A stretch of 64,000 bases of DNA from Skeletonema tropicum (Eukaryota; Bacillariophyta; Thalassiosirophyceae; Thalassiosirales; Thalassiosiraceae), in assembly GCA_037178625.1 (NCBI GenBank), contig CM074135.1, forward strand, positions 436,001 through 500,000, in the 5' to 3' direction. The number at the start of each line of letters is the position of its first letter. The stretch's first letter is position 1. A model generated the notes under the pieces. That model saw only the letters and a program-made list of their open reading frames with translations, searched no databases and was not told the DNA's origin. Made by a program: the position numbers and the translations under genes. This document shows positions 42,899 through 54,471 of this stretch, one piece after another.

Positions 42899-45330
42899 CA
42901 ACTCCCCCACCCTTCCTGAATATCCCATCCAACCTGACACGGAAAACTCGCACAACATCCCAGGGAGTGGCCATGGCCTACTCCTAGTGGATGCTCGCAA
43001 TGTTTTCAAGGAACTCAATCGATACAACATGTTGTGGGAGGTATATCATCGATGCCCCCCACTCGCAAAGATGGCTTTCAACCGCTATCGCCACCATAGC
43101 CTTTGCTTTATGCGGAATGAAATGGGAGAAGACCCTACCGTCATTGCGTGCAAGGAGGGCATCACGCAGGGGTGCTGTCTGTCTATGGTGTGCTATGGCA
43201 TCGCTCTGATGCCCCTAACTGAATGGTTAAGGTTAAGGGGGAAAGTCCCTGGAGCTCTCCAACCTTGGTATGCTGATGATCTCGGCGGTGTCGATACTGC
43301 ACTCGATAATGCTACTATGCTTCAGCTTCTCCAAGAAAAGGGGCCGTTGATGTTGGATACTATCCCGAAACAGATAAATCCCACTACGTTTGTATGCTGC
43401 AAGATGAGGATGCTGCACGAGCAGCCTTGAAACGGCTGACATCCCGGAACTGAATTACGGACGCAGCCACTGATACCTTGGTGGAGTGTATGGTGATGCA
43501 GCTTAGAAGGAAGAGTGGGTCAAGAAGAAAGTGGAACAGTGGGTATATTGCGTGGAAGTCCTTGGCAAATGTGCCTACACACAACCCCGGCAGCTTGTGC
43601 TGCGTTTGTGCTGTCTCTTCATCTTCAGAAGGAATGGACATACACATCGCGCATTGTGCCAAACGTGGGGCCCCTTCTTGCTCCGATTGAAGTTGCCATT
43701 AGAGAGAAATTTACCCCACCCCTCTTGGGCATCTATCTCCCCATCGGAATTATCTGGAGAGTTGCGACACCTGCTTTCCCTTAGTGTGAAATATGCAGGC
43801 TTAGCAATCCGGTTCCCATTGGAACAATCTGAGGGTTGCTTCAAAACGTCGCGACGAACGGTGGAACACCTGGTGGAGACGCCCTGGTCAATCGTCGGGA
43901 ACTCTGCCCGAGAGCACAAGTACGCGGCTCTATGATGGCGAGGACTGATTCGCAGCTGACGAAACAGTTTGATGCTGAGTACCATCTCATCCAGTGGGGG
44001 AGGGGGAGAAACCAGGTGATAAGAGGAGGTTGGAACGGATCTGTGAGACTGGATGTTGGCTGACGGCTGTCCCAAACCGCCTCAATGGCACGATCCTATC
44101 GGCTGAAGAGTTTCGAGACAACTTACGTCTCCGGTACAACCTGAAGCCGTTGGATATGTCAGACCTATGCGATGGATGTGGTGCAAAAATGACGGTGGAA
44201 GATGCTCTCCAATGCAAGGTGGGCAGTCTCGTCCATTGCCGCCACAATGATGTTACTGTTACGAGGGAATTTGGCTCCTGCCTTATAAGCCTGTCTTACG
44301 CGCGCCCTGGACGCACGCAACCATTTTTTTGACACCTCCACCATGGCGGCCTACTAACTAGCCCCGAATTTTATTTCAGATAGAGACAAGATATAGACAT
44401 AACCAATGATACAGTCCTTTAGAGTGTATTAATGCGAATATTGTATACAAAGGAATCGTACTAATATCTCATTTTCTCGCTGAGATATGCATTTTTGTTT
44501 ACCCATAGTATTTGCTAGACAAATTTGGCTAACAAACTCTAGCTTAGAATGGAACCACTGTTTCTTGGGGGGCTGATGCAACCCAAACTATCCTGACTAG
44601 GATTCATCTCCTGAGATATAGACTAAAACGGTTCTATCATCGTTTTGGGCATAAAGTAGAGTACATTTGTCAGCCTATCGACCTCCCTACGGCCAATTTA
44701 CCATGGTGGAGGTGTGTGAAAAAATGGTTTTGTTCGCCCACGTGTTTTGGCGGGTCAGGCTTAGCTTATGCAAGCAAGCCTTTACTCCTGGTGACGTTGA
44801 ATACGAACCCTTTATCTGCACAAGTAGTCAACGTTCCGCAGCAGAGGCTACTGCTGCCGCAGCAAATGCTGAAAATACAACGCAACAACACAACGCAACG
44901 AATGGGTCGACCCCCCAGTGTGACAACAAAGGAAGAGCGTGTGGAGACGTGATGGTCTCCCACTTGTGGCAGAGACAGCGTCGAACTGTCTTTGACACTC
45001 GCATCACTCTCACGCGAACTGCCGCTCCTACCACAACAAGGCGCCTTCGACTGTCTTGAGGCAACAATAGAGGGAGAAAAATCCACAAGTACAAAGAGAC
45101 TTGTCTTGAAGGACGTCGGGACTTCACCCCCCTCTGCTTCACGGCTAGCTGATGGATATGCCAGGCAGAGAGGCGCCTTAAATGCGAGATGCGTCAACCA
45201 AGGGTAAACACTTGGCTGAAAAATGGGAGCGTCAGCGTAGCAAGTGCGAGCACGCATGTCTCTTGCACTCTAGTCCAGGCAAACTCACTCCTGCTCAGAG
45301 GGAGTAGGGACAGGCACCACCGCCATCCGG
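42899..45330 (+). pseudogene. Decayed reverse-transcriptase retroelement (non-LTR-like)
   Basis: Pieces in several frames follow RT order. A motif-A-like LLLVDARNVFKELNRYNML lies near 42972-43035; GITQGCCLSM and the active site PWYADD come next (about 43150-43280); then a VGPLLAP segment near 43660 and SVKYAGLAIR near 43785; then VPNRLNGTILSAEEFRDNL (about 44075-44130) with a CDGCG zinc knuckle (about 44166); and last a VSHLWQ-DTRIT block near 44950-45010 with KYKETCLEGRRDFTPL near 45090. Stops and frame changes separate the later blocks. This type is common in Thalassiosira-like genomes (recalled, not searched). Not functional as it stands. Confidence 0.8.
42911..42985 (+). repeat. Direct repeat at the 5' side of the RT remnant
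   Basis: Begins CCTTCCTGAATATCCCA and ends GGCCTACTCCT; codes the segment just before RT motif A. A second copy at 45567-45645 is about 85-90% alike by eye. Confidence 0.85.
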
Positions 45331-45435
45331 CCACTCATTGAGAATGGGCCGGGGATGTCCAACTGGCACACCTGGAGTGGGACACTTTGGCACAGGATGA
45401 GTGAGGAATCTCACTCTCACCTGTCGAGAGGCGCA

Positions 45436-45438
<3 letters not shown>

Positions 45439-45485
<47 letters not shown>
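45439..45485. repeat. (GA)n microsatellite
   Basis: About 23 GA units within the decayed retroelement zone. Confidence 0.95.
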
Positions 45486-45488
<3 letters not shown>

Positions 45489-45566
45489 AGGAACACGCCA
45501 TCACCTAGAGAGTGCAGACAACAAGAGCAAGAGGAGGAGTGACAGACTTGCTACAGAACTACACCC

Positions 45567-45645
45567 CCTTCCTGAATATCCCAAACCAACCTGACACGGA
45601 AAACTCTCGCACTACATCACCAGGGAGTGGCTATGGCCTACTCCT
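45567..45645 (+). repeat. Second copy of the RT upstream segment
   Basis: Partner of 42911-42985, cut off where motif A would start. It is either a second, truncated RT insertion or a duplication around the first. Confidence 0.8.
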
Positions 45646-46033
45646 CTAGAGCGGATACTGCTTTCTACTTAGCTCTCTCTAGAGAGAGAGAACTGTCGAT
45701 ACAAAAACTGCAGGAAAGATCATATAAATGATTTGCGTTCAATGCTGTATTATCATGGAGGAGGAAGGCAATGATGTAAAGAGTAGGGCATTTGCATGCT
45801 AAGTATGACCAATCAGCTCACTGCATGTAATGATTTTCTGTACAATCAGTCAGCATATTGTAGATATTATTGTAGCAGCAAGAGCAAAAGAGCTGGCTTT
45901 GGGGACAGAAAACGGTCCCACATCTGTTTCTGTTGTCCTCTCTATTGCCCCTCAAATCGTATCATATCTTCTGCACTGACAATGACGATGTTGTTGTTGC
46001 AACCATAAAACCATACATCCCACTATCGACAAC
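45646..46033. other. Intergenic, promoter side of the methyltransferase
   Basis: No gene recognised. A CTCTCTCTAGAGAGAGAG palindrome is near 45671-45690, similar to one at 32442-32461. Confidence 0.55.
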
Positions 46034-47840
46034 ATGATATTGAACTGTCTAAAACGAAGCAGCGGCACCTTATATCGTCAGCAGCAGCAGCTACCGTCAT
46101 ATTATTATTCTTCATGGCGTCGCTCATCATCGTCTCTGACGACCTCATCTTTGCAGATGAATAATAATCATCATCATCACAACTTCTTATCATTATCATC
46201 AAAATTATTTCGTGCTCTTCACCTCAAATCAAATTTCATTGCACAACATCATCATCTCACTTATTCCCATCACGATGATAGTATTATCAACAAACGATCA
46301 TTTGCGACTAATAACACTAGCGACACTCCACTCCGTCGTCGACGTCGTCGTCGCAAACAACCATCCAAAGATGATGATGATACCCATCAAAACACCAGCT
46401 CTGAAGCAACAACATCCACCACCAGCAGCAGCACTACTACACCCGAAGCATTCTTTTCACCCCGAGACTCTCAAACGGGTAAACTCCTAACCTCTGATCA
46501 ATACCTCCAACTTGCCTCCTTATCACCCTGGGTACCCTGTCCTGATGTGGTGTCCAAACGAGTATTTGAAATTGCCGCTGCCAATAATAACCACCACATA
46601 ACGAACGACACACAACCATCACAAAGTAGTAGTAGTAATAATAATAACAATGGGGATGTACATGTCGATTTAGGCTGTGGAGATGGCCGATTAAATTTCA
46701 TGGCAGTAGATAATGATAATAATGACAATACTATTATTGAAAGTTGGGGTATTGATGTCGATGAGAATATATTGATGAAATGTCGTGAACGGTTGGAACG
46801 ACGATTTGTACCAAGGAGAAGAACGAATAGTAATAATAATGAAGGAGAGGATGTGGAGACAACAAAGGAGAAGAAGTTGGAATTTGTTCAGGCGGATTTG
46901 GTGGAGGTGATGGAATTGCAGAAGGAGGTGTATCAGCGACAACAACAACAGTTACTACTTGATGGTGATGCAACAACAGCTATTCAATCCAATCCTGATA
47001 ATAACAAGTGACGATGAAGATGCCATCAACATTAACAAGAAGAAAAATACAGCAAAACTCCAATCCATCACAAACCGAATCGCCAACTCCACAATCATCA
47101 CCATGTACTTTGTCGACAATGCACTCCAACAGATCCAACCCTATCTTTCCTCCATACTCGGTGGGAAGAAGAATGTACGTGTGATTACAATTGGGTATGA
47201 AATGCCCCATAAGGATGGATGGGATGCATCATGGGTGGAACGGGTGTTGGGGTTGACTATTTTTAGGTATGAGATGGAGAATGTTTCGAGATTTCCTTTG
47301 GATTGGAGTGTGGTGAAGAAGGATGATGATGGTGGTGAAGAAGAAGAAGATGGAGGAGGTGTGAAAAAGAGCAATAATGACAAATCAATGAGCAATAATA
47401 GTGACACTCTTCTTCTCACTAATGGTGATGATGATGAAGATCAAGATGTAGAGGAATTCCTTCGGCGGAAACGAGAACAAGATATTGAAGAATTGAATCG
47501 TGGACTACGTATTCATCATGATGAAGAGCTTGATGAGTTTGCACATGCTCGTATCAAGAGGCAGCAGGGGATGAGTAGTGCAAATAATAATGGATCAGTA
47601 CTGGGTTTGGAAGAGGACGACGATGATGAGTGGGGTGATTTTGATGAGACGGAAGATCCAGAGGAGTTGATGAAGGAGGCTCAACGAAGGATGATTGAAA
47701 ATCGAAAGGCAAGTCGAGGAAAGATGATGGCTGGTGTGAGGAGTAGTGAAGGGAAGAAGAAGAAAAGAAGAAGACGAGTACAACTGGAACTAACACTGCA
47801 GCAGCAACGAAGAAGCCTACGTGGAAGAAGCCGTAAGTAG
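46034..47840 (+). CDS. FAM173/ATPSCKMT-like protein lysine methyltransferase, one frame break
   Basis: SAM-dependent methyltransferase. The N-terminus is rich in Arg/Ser/Gln without acids (a likely mitochondrial leader). Then come VPCPDVVSKRVFEIA, motif I VDLGCGDGRLNF, the acidic-loop SWGIDVDENILMKCRERL, and FVQADLVEVM. The second part, TIITMYFVDNALQQIQPYL and RVITIGYEMP, fits the strand order of FAM173 enzymes that methylate mitochondrial carriers or ATP synthase subunit c. The first frame ends at 47011 and the second is open from 46959, so one base must be lost or gained in the CAACAACAACAG/GATGGTGATG tract (about 46935-46980), or a small intron was missed. The C-terminal tail is acidic then very basic, ending at 47840 close to a GTAAGT site. 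Confidence 0.7.
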
Positions 47841-47998
47841 CTGTGTATGTGTAAATGAAATGATGCAGTTATGAGGTACACATGTTAAAGTAGAAGAGTT
47901 AAGCTTTGCAATGTTGCTCATAGCGAACAATGTGCTAGATACATGATGTATTCAGGTGGTGCTCTATCTCTAGCTTTCGTCTCCATAGTTTTCGTCTG

Positions 47999-50425
47999 TC
48001 ATCTATCAGACACAGCATCCTGTTCACATAGATCACCTTGACTTTCCCACAGTATCCTCTCTTGCACCTCACTCCAAACCTCATCCCTAACCTCATCAAA
48101 GAATGAATGACCCAAAGCCTCCCTCGCCGTCCATCGTTGTTCATGATCATAAACTAACAACCTATCCAGCAAATCTGTCGCCTCTGAACTTGGCAAGGGA
48201 CAATCCGAAGTCAAATACGATAACCATGGTTTTCCTTCGTCCCTATATCACTATTTGTCAATGATATCGGAGCATCTTCCGAACTCGAAGAAGAAGATGC
48301 CGCCGCCGCCGACGACGACGACAACGACGACGACGAACGACGAAGAAGATTCCGAACAATACTTCCCAATAGCCGCACGAGCCTTACTCGACAATCTCAC
48401 ATTACACTTCCGACAATACGGTAAAAAGTCACGTGTGCCCAAACAATTGACAATCCGTCCCAACTGATCTTCATTGTCCACCCCCCGAAAGAATGGTTCG
48501 GTGCGGAATAATAATCCGGCAAGGATACACCCGACGCTCCACATGTCAATGGCATAATCGTAATATTCGTACCCGATGAGAAGTTCGGGTGATTTGTAGT
48601 GACGGGATGCTACGCGGACGTTGAATTCTTTGCCGGGGAGGTAAAAGTCGGCTAGACCGAGGTCTACTAGCATCAATGGTTGTTGGGGTGGTGGTGGTGG
48701 TGGTGGTAGTAGTGTAGATGATGTAGAAGATGATTGTGCAGCAGCAGCAGCAGTAGTAGGTGCCGATGATACTCCTCCTCCCCTTCTCCTCCGTCGTCTC
48801 CTCCTCCTCTCTACAGAAGAAAACACTGGCACCTCACTCAAATTAATCAATGTATTCCGTGGCTTGACATCTCTATGCATGATTCCCGCAGCATGTAATC
48901 CATCCAATGCTATTAATAAATGACATAGATAGTATTTGATTTCATATTCGGTCAGATGGTTTTGGTAGGAGTATTTATTGTGATGTGGATTGTTTGTTGT
49001 TGATGTTGTTGTGGAGTGATTGTCTGCTTCTTCTTTGGTTGTGGCATATGGTGGTCGATAATTGATGACGACAAAGACGGTGGTAATGGACGAGATCCAT
49101 GACAGAACCATTGAGCGCTTTGTCCAGCATGTTCTAACACCAATGCTGGTACTTGCTCTCCATGTTGCTGCTGACTACTATTACTTTTGTGGATATTGCT
49201 AGCGTTGTTGCCACCATTCTTTTTGTGGGAGAGATTATTATTATTGACTTCTCTTACAGCATCATTCCGTTGATGGAGGGTGTTGTGCTTTGTGGAGCTA
49301 TTGTTTGTGCCATGATGATGATGATGATGATTTTGGCGCTTATCGTTCAAAGTATTACTCCTGCTGCTGCTGCTGCTGTTGTTATTGGACAGTCCCCTTT
49401 GGCGAGAGGCACCATCCACAGCTGCTATCAGTTGTTATTGATCCAATATCTTGCTTTCGCCTCTGCTGCTGCTGCTGATGTTGTTTGTGGTGTAATTGTT
49501 TTGACACGCGGTGATTATTCCTCCGTCGTCTTCTAGCATGTCCATTTGATTGATGATGATGCTGTTGCTGCTGATCATTCCGTCGACAATGATCTCTTTT
49601 ACCACTGCCACTCTCCTCCTTTTTGGTGATAACCTCCACCTCCGCTGTGTCCCCATCACCATCCATAGAAGAAGGTATCACGATTCCAATCAATCTTGCC
49701 ATATTTGGCAAATCTCTGCAATGAGTTAACACTAATAATTCACGTCGTATCTTTCGTTCTGAGATTGGTTTGAGACATTTTAATACTACCAATGTATTTG
49801 GATCAATAGTGTCAGTAATAGCAGTTGTTGTTGTGGTGGTGGTGGATGATGATTCAGTATCAGTAGTCTCAGTATCAGTAGTTGTTGTCTCACTATTATT
49901 ATGATTTGAATCTGGAATAATGGAAGTAGCAATCTTTTTCTTTCGCTTCTTCTTCATAACATCCGCTCTACCAGCAGCAGCAGCACTGGCCACAGCCAAA
50001 ATATCCACCGCTTCAAACACATTGGAGAATTTTCCAGCACCCAATCTTCGAAGTAATTTGTATTGATGGTAGGATCGTCGTATGGGATGATTTGCCGGTG
50101 GGAGGACTCGGTAGTCGGTAAATTCTTGTGCAGTTAATTCTTCTTCTCCTGACGCTAGTGATGTAGATGATGATGATGGTGTGAAATCTCCATCATCTAG
50201 TTCATTCATTCGACCGCCTGTAAACCATGAAATGTCATCTCGTTCATCGTAGGTGTAGTAGGAGGGGTGGCGATACAGACAGCCGTGTGGGTAGGCGCGG
50301 CTTGCGTCGACAAATATTCGAATGCCGCCATGATGGTCATTATTATTGATGATTCTGCCTATGCTCGATAGTATTGTGAAGAAAGTTACTGTGAATGATG
50401 ACGATAATACTGATGAGGGTGGCAT
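47999..50425 (-). CDS. Divergent casein kinase 2 alpha-like protein kinase with frame breaks
   Basis: Kinase motifs run in CK2-alpha order. N-terminal SRAYPHGCLYRHPSYYTYD resembles the CK2 activation segment. P-loop YKLLRRLGAGKFSNVFEAVD; VAIK Lys in LVVLKCLKPI; KIRRELLVL; hinge PALVLEHAG; catalytic loop MHRDVKPRN; DLG (VDLGLADFY) where CK2 usually has DWG; then NVRVASRHYKSPELL, DMWSVGCILAGLLFRTEPFF and KPWLSYL...LLDRLLVYDHEQRWTAREAL. Long Asn/His/Gln/Asp/Ser inserts split the N-lobe and a Pro/Arg-rich one follows the catalytic loop. The frame changes near 49400 and 49050, and two stops near 48240 must be removed, most simply by an intron ending TATAG. Start taken at the ATG at 50425. The gene may be real with introns I did not resolve, or decaying. 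Confidence 0.7.
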
Positions 50426-50916
50426 CGTTGACACGTGTTCCTATTTTTTGTTTCGTGGTGTCGATGATTTTAGGGCGCTTGATTTTGTTATAGTAGATGC
50501 TAATTGTTGGCTCGAGATACTTTGCAACTGCACTCAGCAAAGACTGAAGCTGCTGAGGAGAAAGGTGATGATTGCGTGTTGCTGTTGATTGGTGGTACGT
50601 CTACGTTGCCGCTTGCCGCTTAGTGTAAACATTCATCATGGTTCTACTTCTGGCCAATTTTTTGTCTTTTGGGGTCTCGGAAAGTGGCGAATTCCAAACT
50701 AATTCTCGGTATTCCTGCATCTGTGATTTTCGTTTTACATACCTGCCTCACTTGAACTTCATTCTTCCTTCTTGTGTAGATTACTTGCTCATATGGTATG
50801 TACCTCTCAACTAACTCATCATAGTTAGTTACAGACTTGTCTATCAGAGCCAAAGGCAAAGCAGAGAAGTAAGACGAATATACTCTTATTATATATCAAC
50901 ATGAGCGCATGCAGTA
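50426..50916. other. Intergenic with one unassigned short minus-strand frame
   Basis: A 71-codon frame at 50644-50859 (-) has protein-like composition (YEQVIYTRRKNEVQVRQV) but no family I recognise; it may be a relic. Otherwise empty. Confidence 0.4.
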
Positions 50917-52000
50917 CTACAGCTTTGCATTACCACCAAAACCATCTCCATAAAACACCGGCCCAAAAACTTTCTTTAACAAAGGTCTTAACACAATTGC
51001 CGTCAAGCCCCAAATCTTATCCCCATCTCTCTTCTTGCTACATTCTGGTATATAAAATGCAGGTCCCAACACCACATTCTTCTTCATCATCTTCTTCCCT
51101 TTATCATTACTATTATACGAAGTACTCCACCGTTCCAAAGGTTCACTCGTCTCCCCCTCCATCAACTCTCTTATCGGTATAGTAAATATCCAATCCACCT
51201 CATCAGGATTACCAGGAAATATACTCTCAAATTCATTTGTAGAATGATGTGGCAAATTATAATTACACATGCCAATTATTGGTGTGACTTTTTTACCCTG
51301 CATGGATGGGACAGGTTGTGTTCGACCCAATATGGTAAACAATGATGATGATGTTGGAAATTGATCTATATTGTAGCATAGTTCTTCTTGTGTTTCTCTC
51401 AATGCTGTATTGACTAGTCTATCATCATCATCATCCCCATCATCATCATGATTGTGCATCATTCCATCAAGTGTTTCATCATAATAACCCCCAGGGAAAC
51501 TAATCTGAGAAGCATGATTAGATAATGTTGCCGATCGTCGTGTGAATAGTATAGAGGGTGTGCCTTGAACTGTACAGAGTGGTATTAGTATGGCTGCTTC
51601 TTGCTTCTTGTTGTATGATTGGATGATGATAATGTCATCTTGGAATTATTAGCCGATTGTGGTCGTCACGACGTCGTTGTGTCGATTGCTGTTTTAGTTT
51701 TCGACGTCGTTCTATTTCAATCAGACTCATTTTTAATTGAAGATTTGTTAATATTGGAAGATGAAGAGTTTGCCATTGCTTGAGCTCTTCCTCGTTTACG
51801 TTTAATGATGATGATGATTCTTCGACAAGGAGCTGTTCTGTGCCCTCGTGCCGAGTGGTGGTATCATCATCATCATCGGAGAAGCTGTTGAGGATAGATG
51901 CTATTTTGGGAGCCGCATTTTGAAGTATTGGCGGTGTCGATGGTTGTAATACCAGCCTTGACGTGCTCTGTTGACTATAGGGCTTTGCGTAACATGGTTG
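50917..52000 (-). CDS. CoA-type Nudix hydrolase (NUDT7/NUDT8/PCD1-like), one frame break
   Basis: Hydrolyses CoA or acyl-CoA to 3',5'-ADP and phosphopantetheine derivatives. The core reads AAILIPLCTVQG, then LFTRRSATLSNHASQISFPG, i.e. the family's RRS-L--H-GQ-SFPGG signature, then an Asp/His insert, then the Nudix box half ALRETQEELCYN with the metal-binding REUxEE residues. The strand VDWIFTIPI and a final VFGPVFYG follow. Stop at 50917. Upstream coding continues to about 52000 with an acidic/Gln-rich region, but the frame shifts by one base near 51640-51655 and the true start is not found: the frame meets a TAG at a possible acceptor at 52001. A small first exon upstream is likely. Confidence 0.75.
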
Positions 52001-52430
52001 CTAAGCTCCGGCAGAAGATTAGAGCTGCTAACTTGGTTGTATCAACATCATGGTTCAGGTGTGTGGGGCTTTAGGTTTCAGGCAGGTCGGTGTTTTGTTG
52101 GTGTCAGTTAGTCGCGTCATTCGCGCTTTTTTGGCTAAATTAGTGCTTCCCAAGCGACAGAAGACACGACAGAAGGCAAAAAGAACATTCGAAAAACTAT
52201 TCTGATTCGGCCCAATCAATGGCAGCGCAATGCCATCATGACTGACAGCGGCTGATAGTACTAACTATATGTTGCAATCGACATTAGGCTGCTGAAGCAT
52301 CATTGTAATCGATCATCTCTTTTGGGGAGGCCATAAAAGAAGTCGTCTCTGTTTGCTTTAGAATTCTAGAACTCTTTAACAGTGCAAAAATTCTTTTCAT
52401 CATTATCATTATCATCATAAAAACACAAAC
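52001..52430. other. Divergent promoter region, Nudix (-) and BCKDH E1-alpha (+)
   Basis: May also hold the missing first exon of the Nudix gene. No motif assigned. Confidence 0.5.
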
Positions 52431-54187
52431 ATGATGCTCCGTGTTCTGAACTATCCTAAACCAGTCATCCGACAGTGTTCCAACACCGTCAGTAACCACA
52501 AACATCATCATCAACGACAACTCTCATCATTGCCGCACCATCTCGCCCGACAAAACAATGGAATGGTCAACATCTATTTGACCAAAGCACCTCGGCCGAC
52601 ATTGCCGAAAACGTTCAATCAGTTAAAGAAGCCCGTCAAAGAAGAAGAAGATGATGATGTTGCGTCTCATGCAGCACGTCCCTAGTCACTTGAGCTATGC
52701 AGGTAGTAAACGTATGCCTATTACGTCAGAGATGAGGGTTGTGAAGCCCGGTGAGGATGCGCCTAGTGGAATTTGGCCGGTGTTTCGTATGATGGTATGT
52801 CCCCCTGTGCTGAATTATGCTGTTCTATAAAAGGATTCTCATTACGATCATTTCGTCGTGTTACTGATTCTCTCCTTCTCTTTACTCTTTCAACTTCTAC
52901 AGGATGAAAGTGGCAACTTTCGCAAACCAGATAACTCACGCCACACCAATGTGTCCAAAATCATCCCCCCGAAGCATCATGATCTCCTCCAACTCCAATC
53001 GGCGTTGACCATTCAATATCCACATTTCAAACGTAATCTCATGTCCTCGAGGCTATTCCAACCCTCCAAGAATCCGTATCCCGACATGCCCCTCAAGAAA
53101 GAAGATGCAGCAGAAGCAGAAGAATTCAGATGCCAAGAATACACTGTTGAGAGCACACCGTCAAATGCATCGACTACGAACGATGGACACAATTCTCCAC
53201 AATGCACAACGCCAAGGCCGCATTTCATTCTACATGACTCATCACGGTGAAGAGGCAATCCATATGGGTTCGGCATCCGCCTTGTCCCCACAAGATGTCA
53301 TATTCGCTCAGTATAGAGAAGCAGGTCTGTTGATGTGGAGAGGATTCACCCTGGAACAATTTTGTAATCAGTGCTTTGGCAATGATTATGATTTGGGCAA
53401 GGGTCGTCAGATGCCTATCCATTATGGATGTAGGGCTTTGAATTATCAGACGGTGAGTTCACCTCTTGGGACGCAGATCACTCAGGCTGTGGGAGCTGCC
53501 TACAAGTTCAAGTTGGATGCGATGAACAACAAGGAGAAGGCGAAGAAGGAGGCGGCAATTTCGATTGTATACTTTGGTGAAGGAGCAGCTTCTACAATTG
53601 ACTTCCACTCGGCATGCAACTTTGCTGCCACGTTGGGAACACCCATGATCTTCTTTTGTCGAAATAATGGTTACGCCATCTCTACACCAGTGGAAGATCA
53701 ATATGCTGGAGATGGAATCATTTCCCGTGCTCCTGGATATGGAATGGCAGGCATTCGTGTCGATGGGAATGATGTCTTTGCTGTCCATGCGGCTGTGGCC
53801 GAGGCACGTAAATTGGCAATAGAAACGTCGATGCCTGTAATGATTGAGGCAATGACATATCGACAGGGTCATCACAGTACCTCGGATGATTCCTCGAGAT
53901 ATCGTGATGTGGATGAGGTTCAAGCTGCACAAGATGTTACAGATCCCATATTGCGCATGGACAAATTCTTATGTCATTATGGCTGGATGGATGAAGATGC
54001 TGTGGCATCGATTAACAAAGAGGAACGCGCTGCGGTCCTTCGTGCGATGGAGGCTGCCGAGGTTCGTCCAAAACCCAAGTTGGATACCATGTTTACGGAT
54101 GTGTATCAAGAGAAACCACCTCATTTGATTCGACAGGAGAGGGAGCTGAGGCAGCATTTGAAGAGACACAATGTTACATATCAATGA
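52431..54187 (+). CDS. BCKDHA: Branched-chain 2-oxoacid dehydrogenase E1-alpha subunit, mitochondrial
   Basis: Thiamine-diphosphate E1-alpha of the BCKDH complex, which oxidatively decarboxylates the keto acids of Leu, Ile and Val. The leader MMLRVLNYPKPVIRQCS is Arg-bearing and acid-free, fitting mitochondrial import. Exons 52431-52794 and 52903-54187 (GTATGT donor, TACAG acceptor). Core motifs: MDTILHNAQRQGRISFYMT, YREAGLLMWRG, LGKGRQMPIHYG, the ThDP motif YFGEGAAS ... CRNNGYAIS, IRVDGNDVFA, and the phosphorylation loop YRQGHHSTSDDSSRYR. Frame changes of one base are needed near 52640-52660 (GAAGAAGATGATGATG) and near 53105-53130 (GCAGCAGAAGCAGAAG). Both sit in trinucleotide runs and look like sequence errors; the E1 core from 53105 to 54187 is intact. 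Confidence 0.9.
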
Positions 54188-54471
54188 GAAGAAATGCTTT
54201 GGGTTGGGCTTGAGTGTAGGGGTAGCATGTATATTGCTTGTTGTGATTGTTGATTGGGGTACTTAGTAGATTTTAGATTGTATGTAAAGTAAAGACAATG
54301 AAGCATGATATATCTCTCTCTTCACTCTCTCAACCTGAGCTTTCACTATCTTTGAGAAGCCAATGTCAAGAAGGCTGAAGTTTAATGCACTACTCTTAGT
54401 GTTGACATACATACGAGATGAAGCAGAGATTTTCTCTTGTGTGAAACAACTACACAACAAAGTTAGTCCCT
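54188..54471. other. 3' region of BCKDH E1-alpha
   Basis: No gene recognised up to the edge of the next element. Confidence 0.6.

Noticed and set aside
44667..45257. Independent genes on both strands in the RT zone
   Set aside because: Plus-strand segments match the tail of the decayed retroelement; minus-strand frames are shadows.
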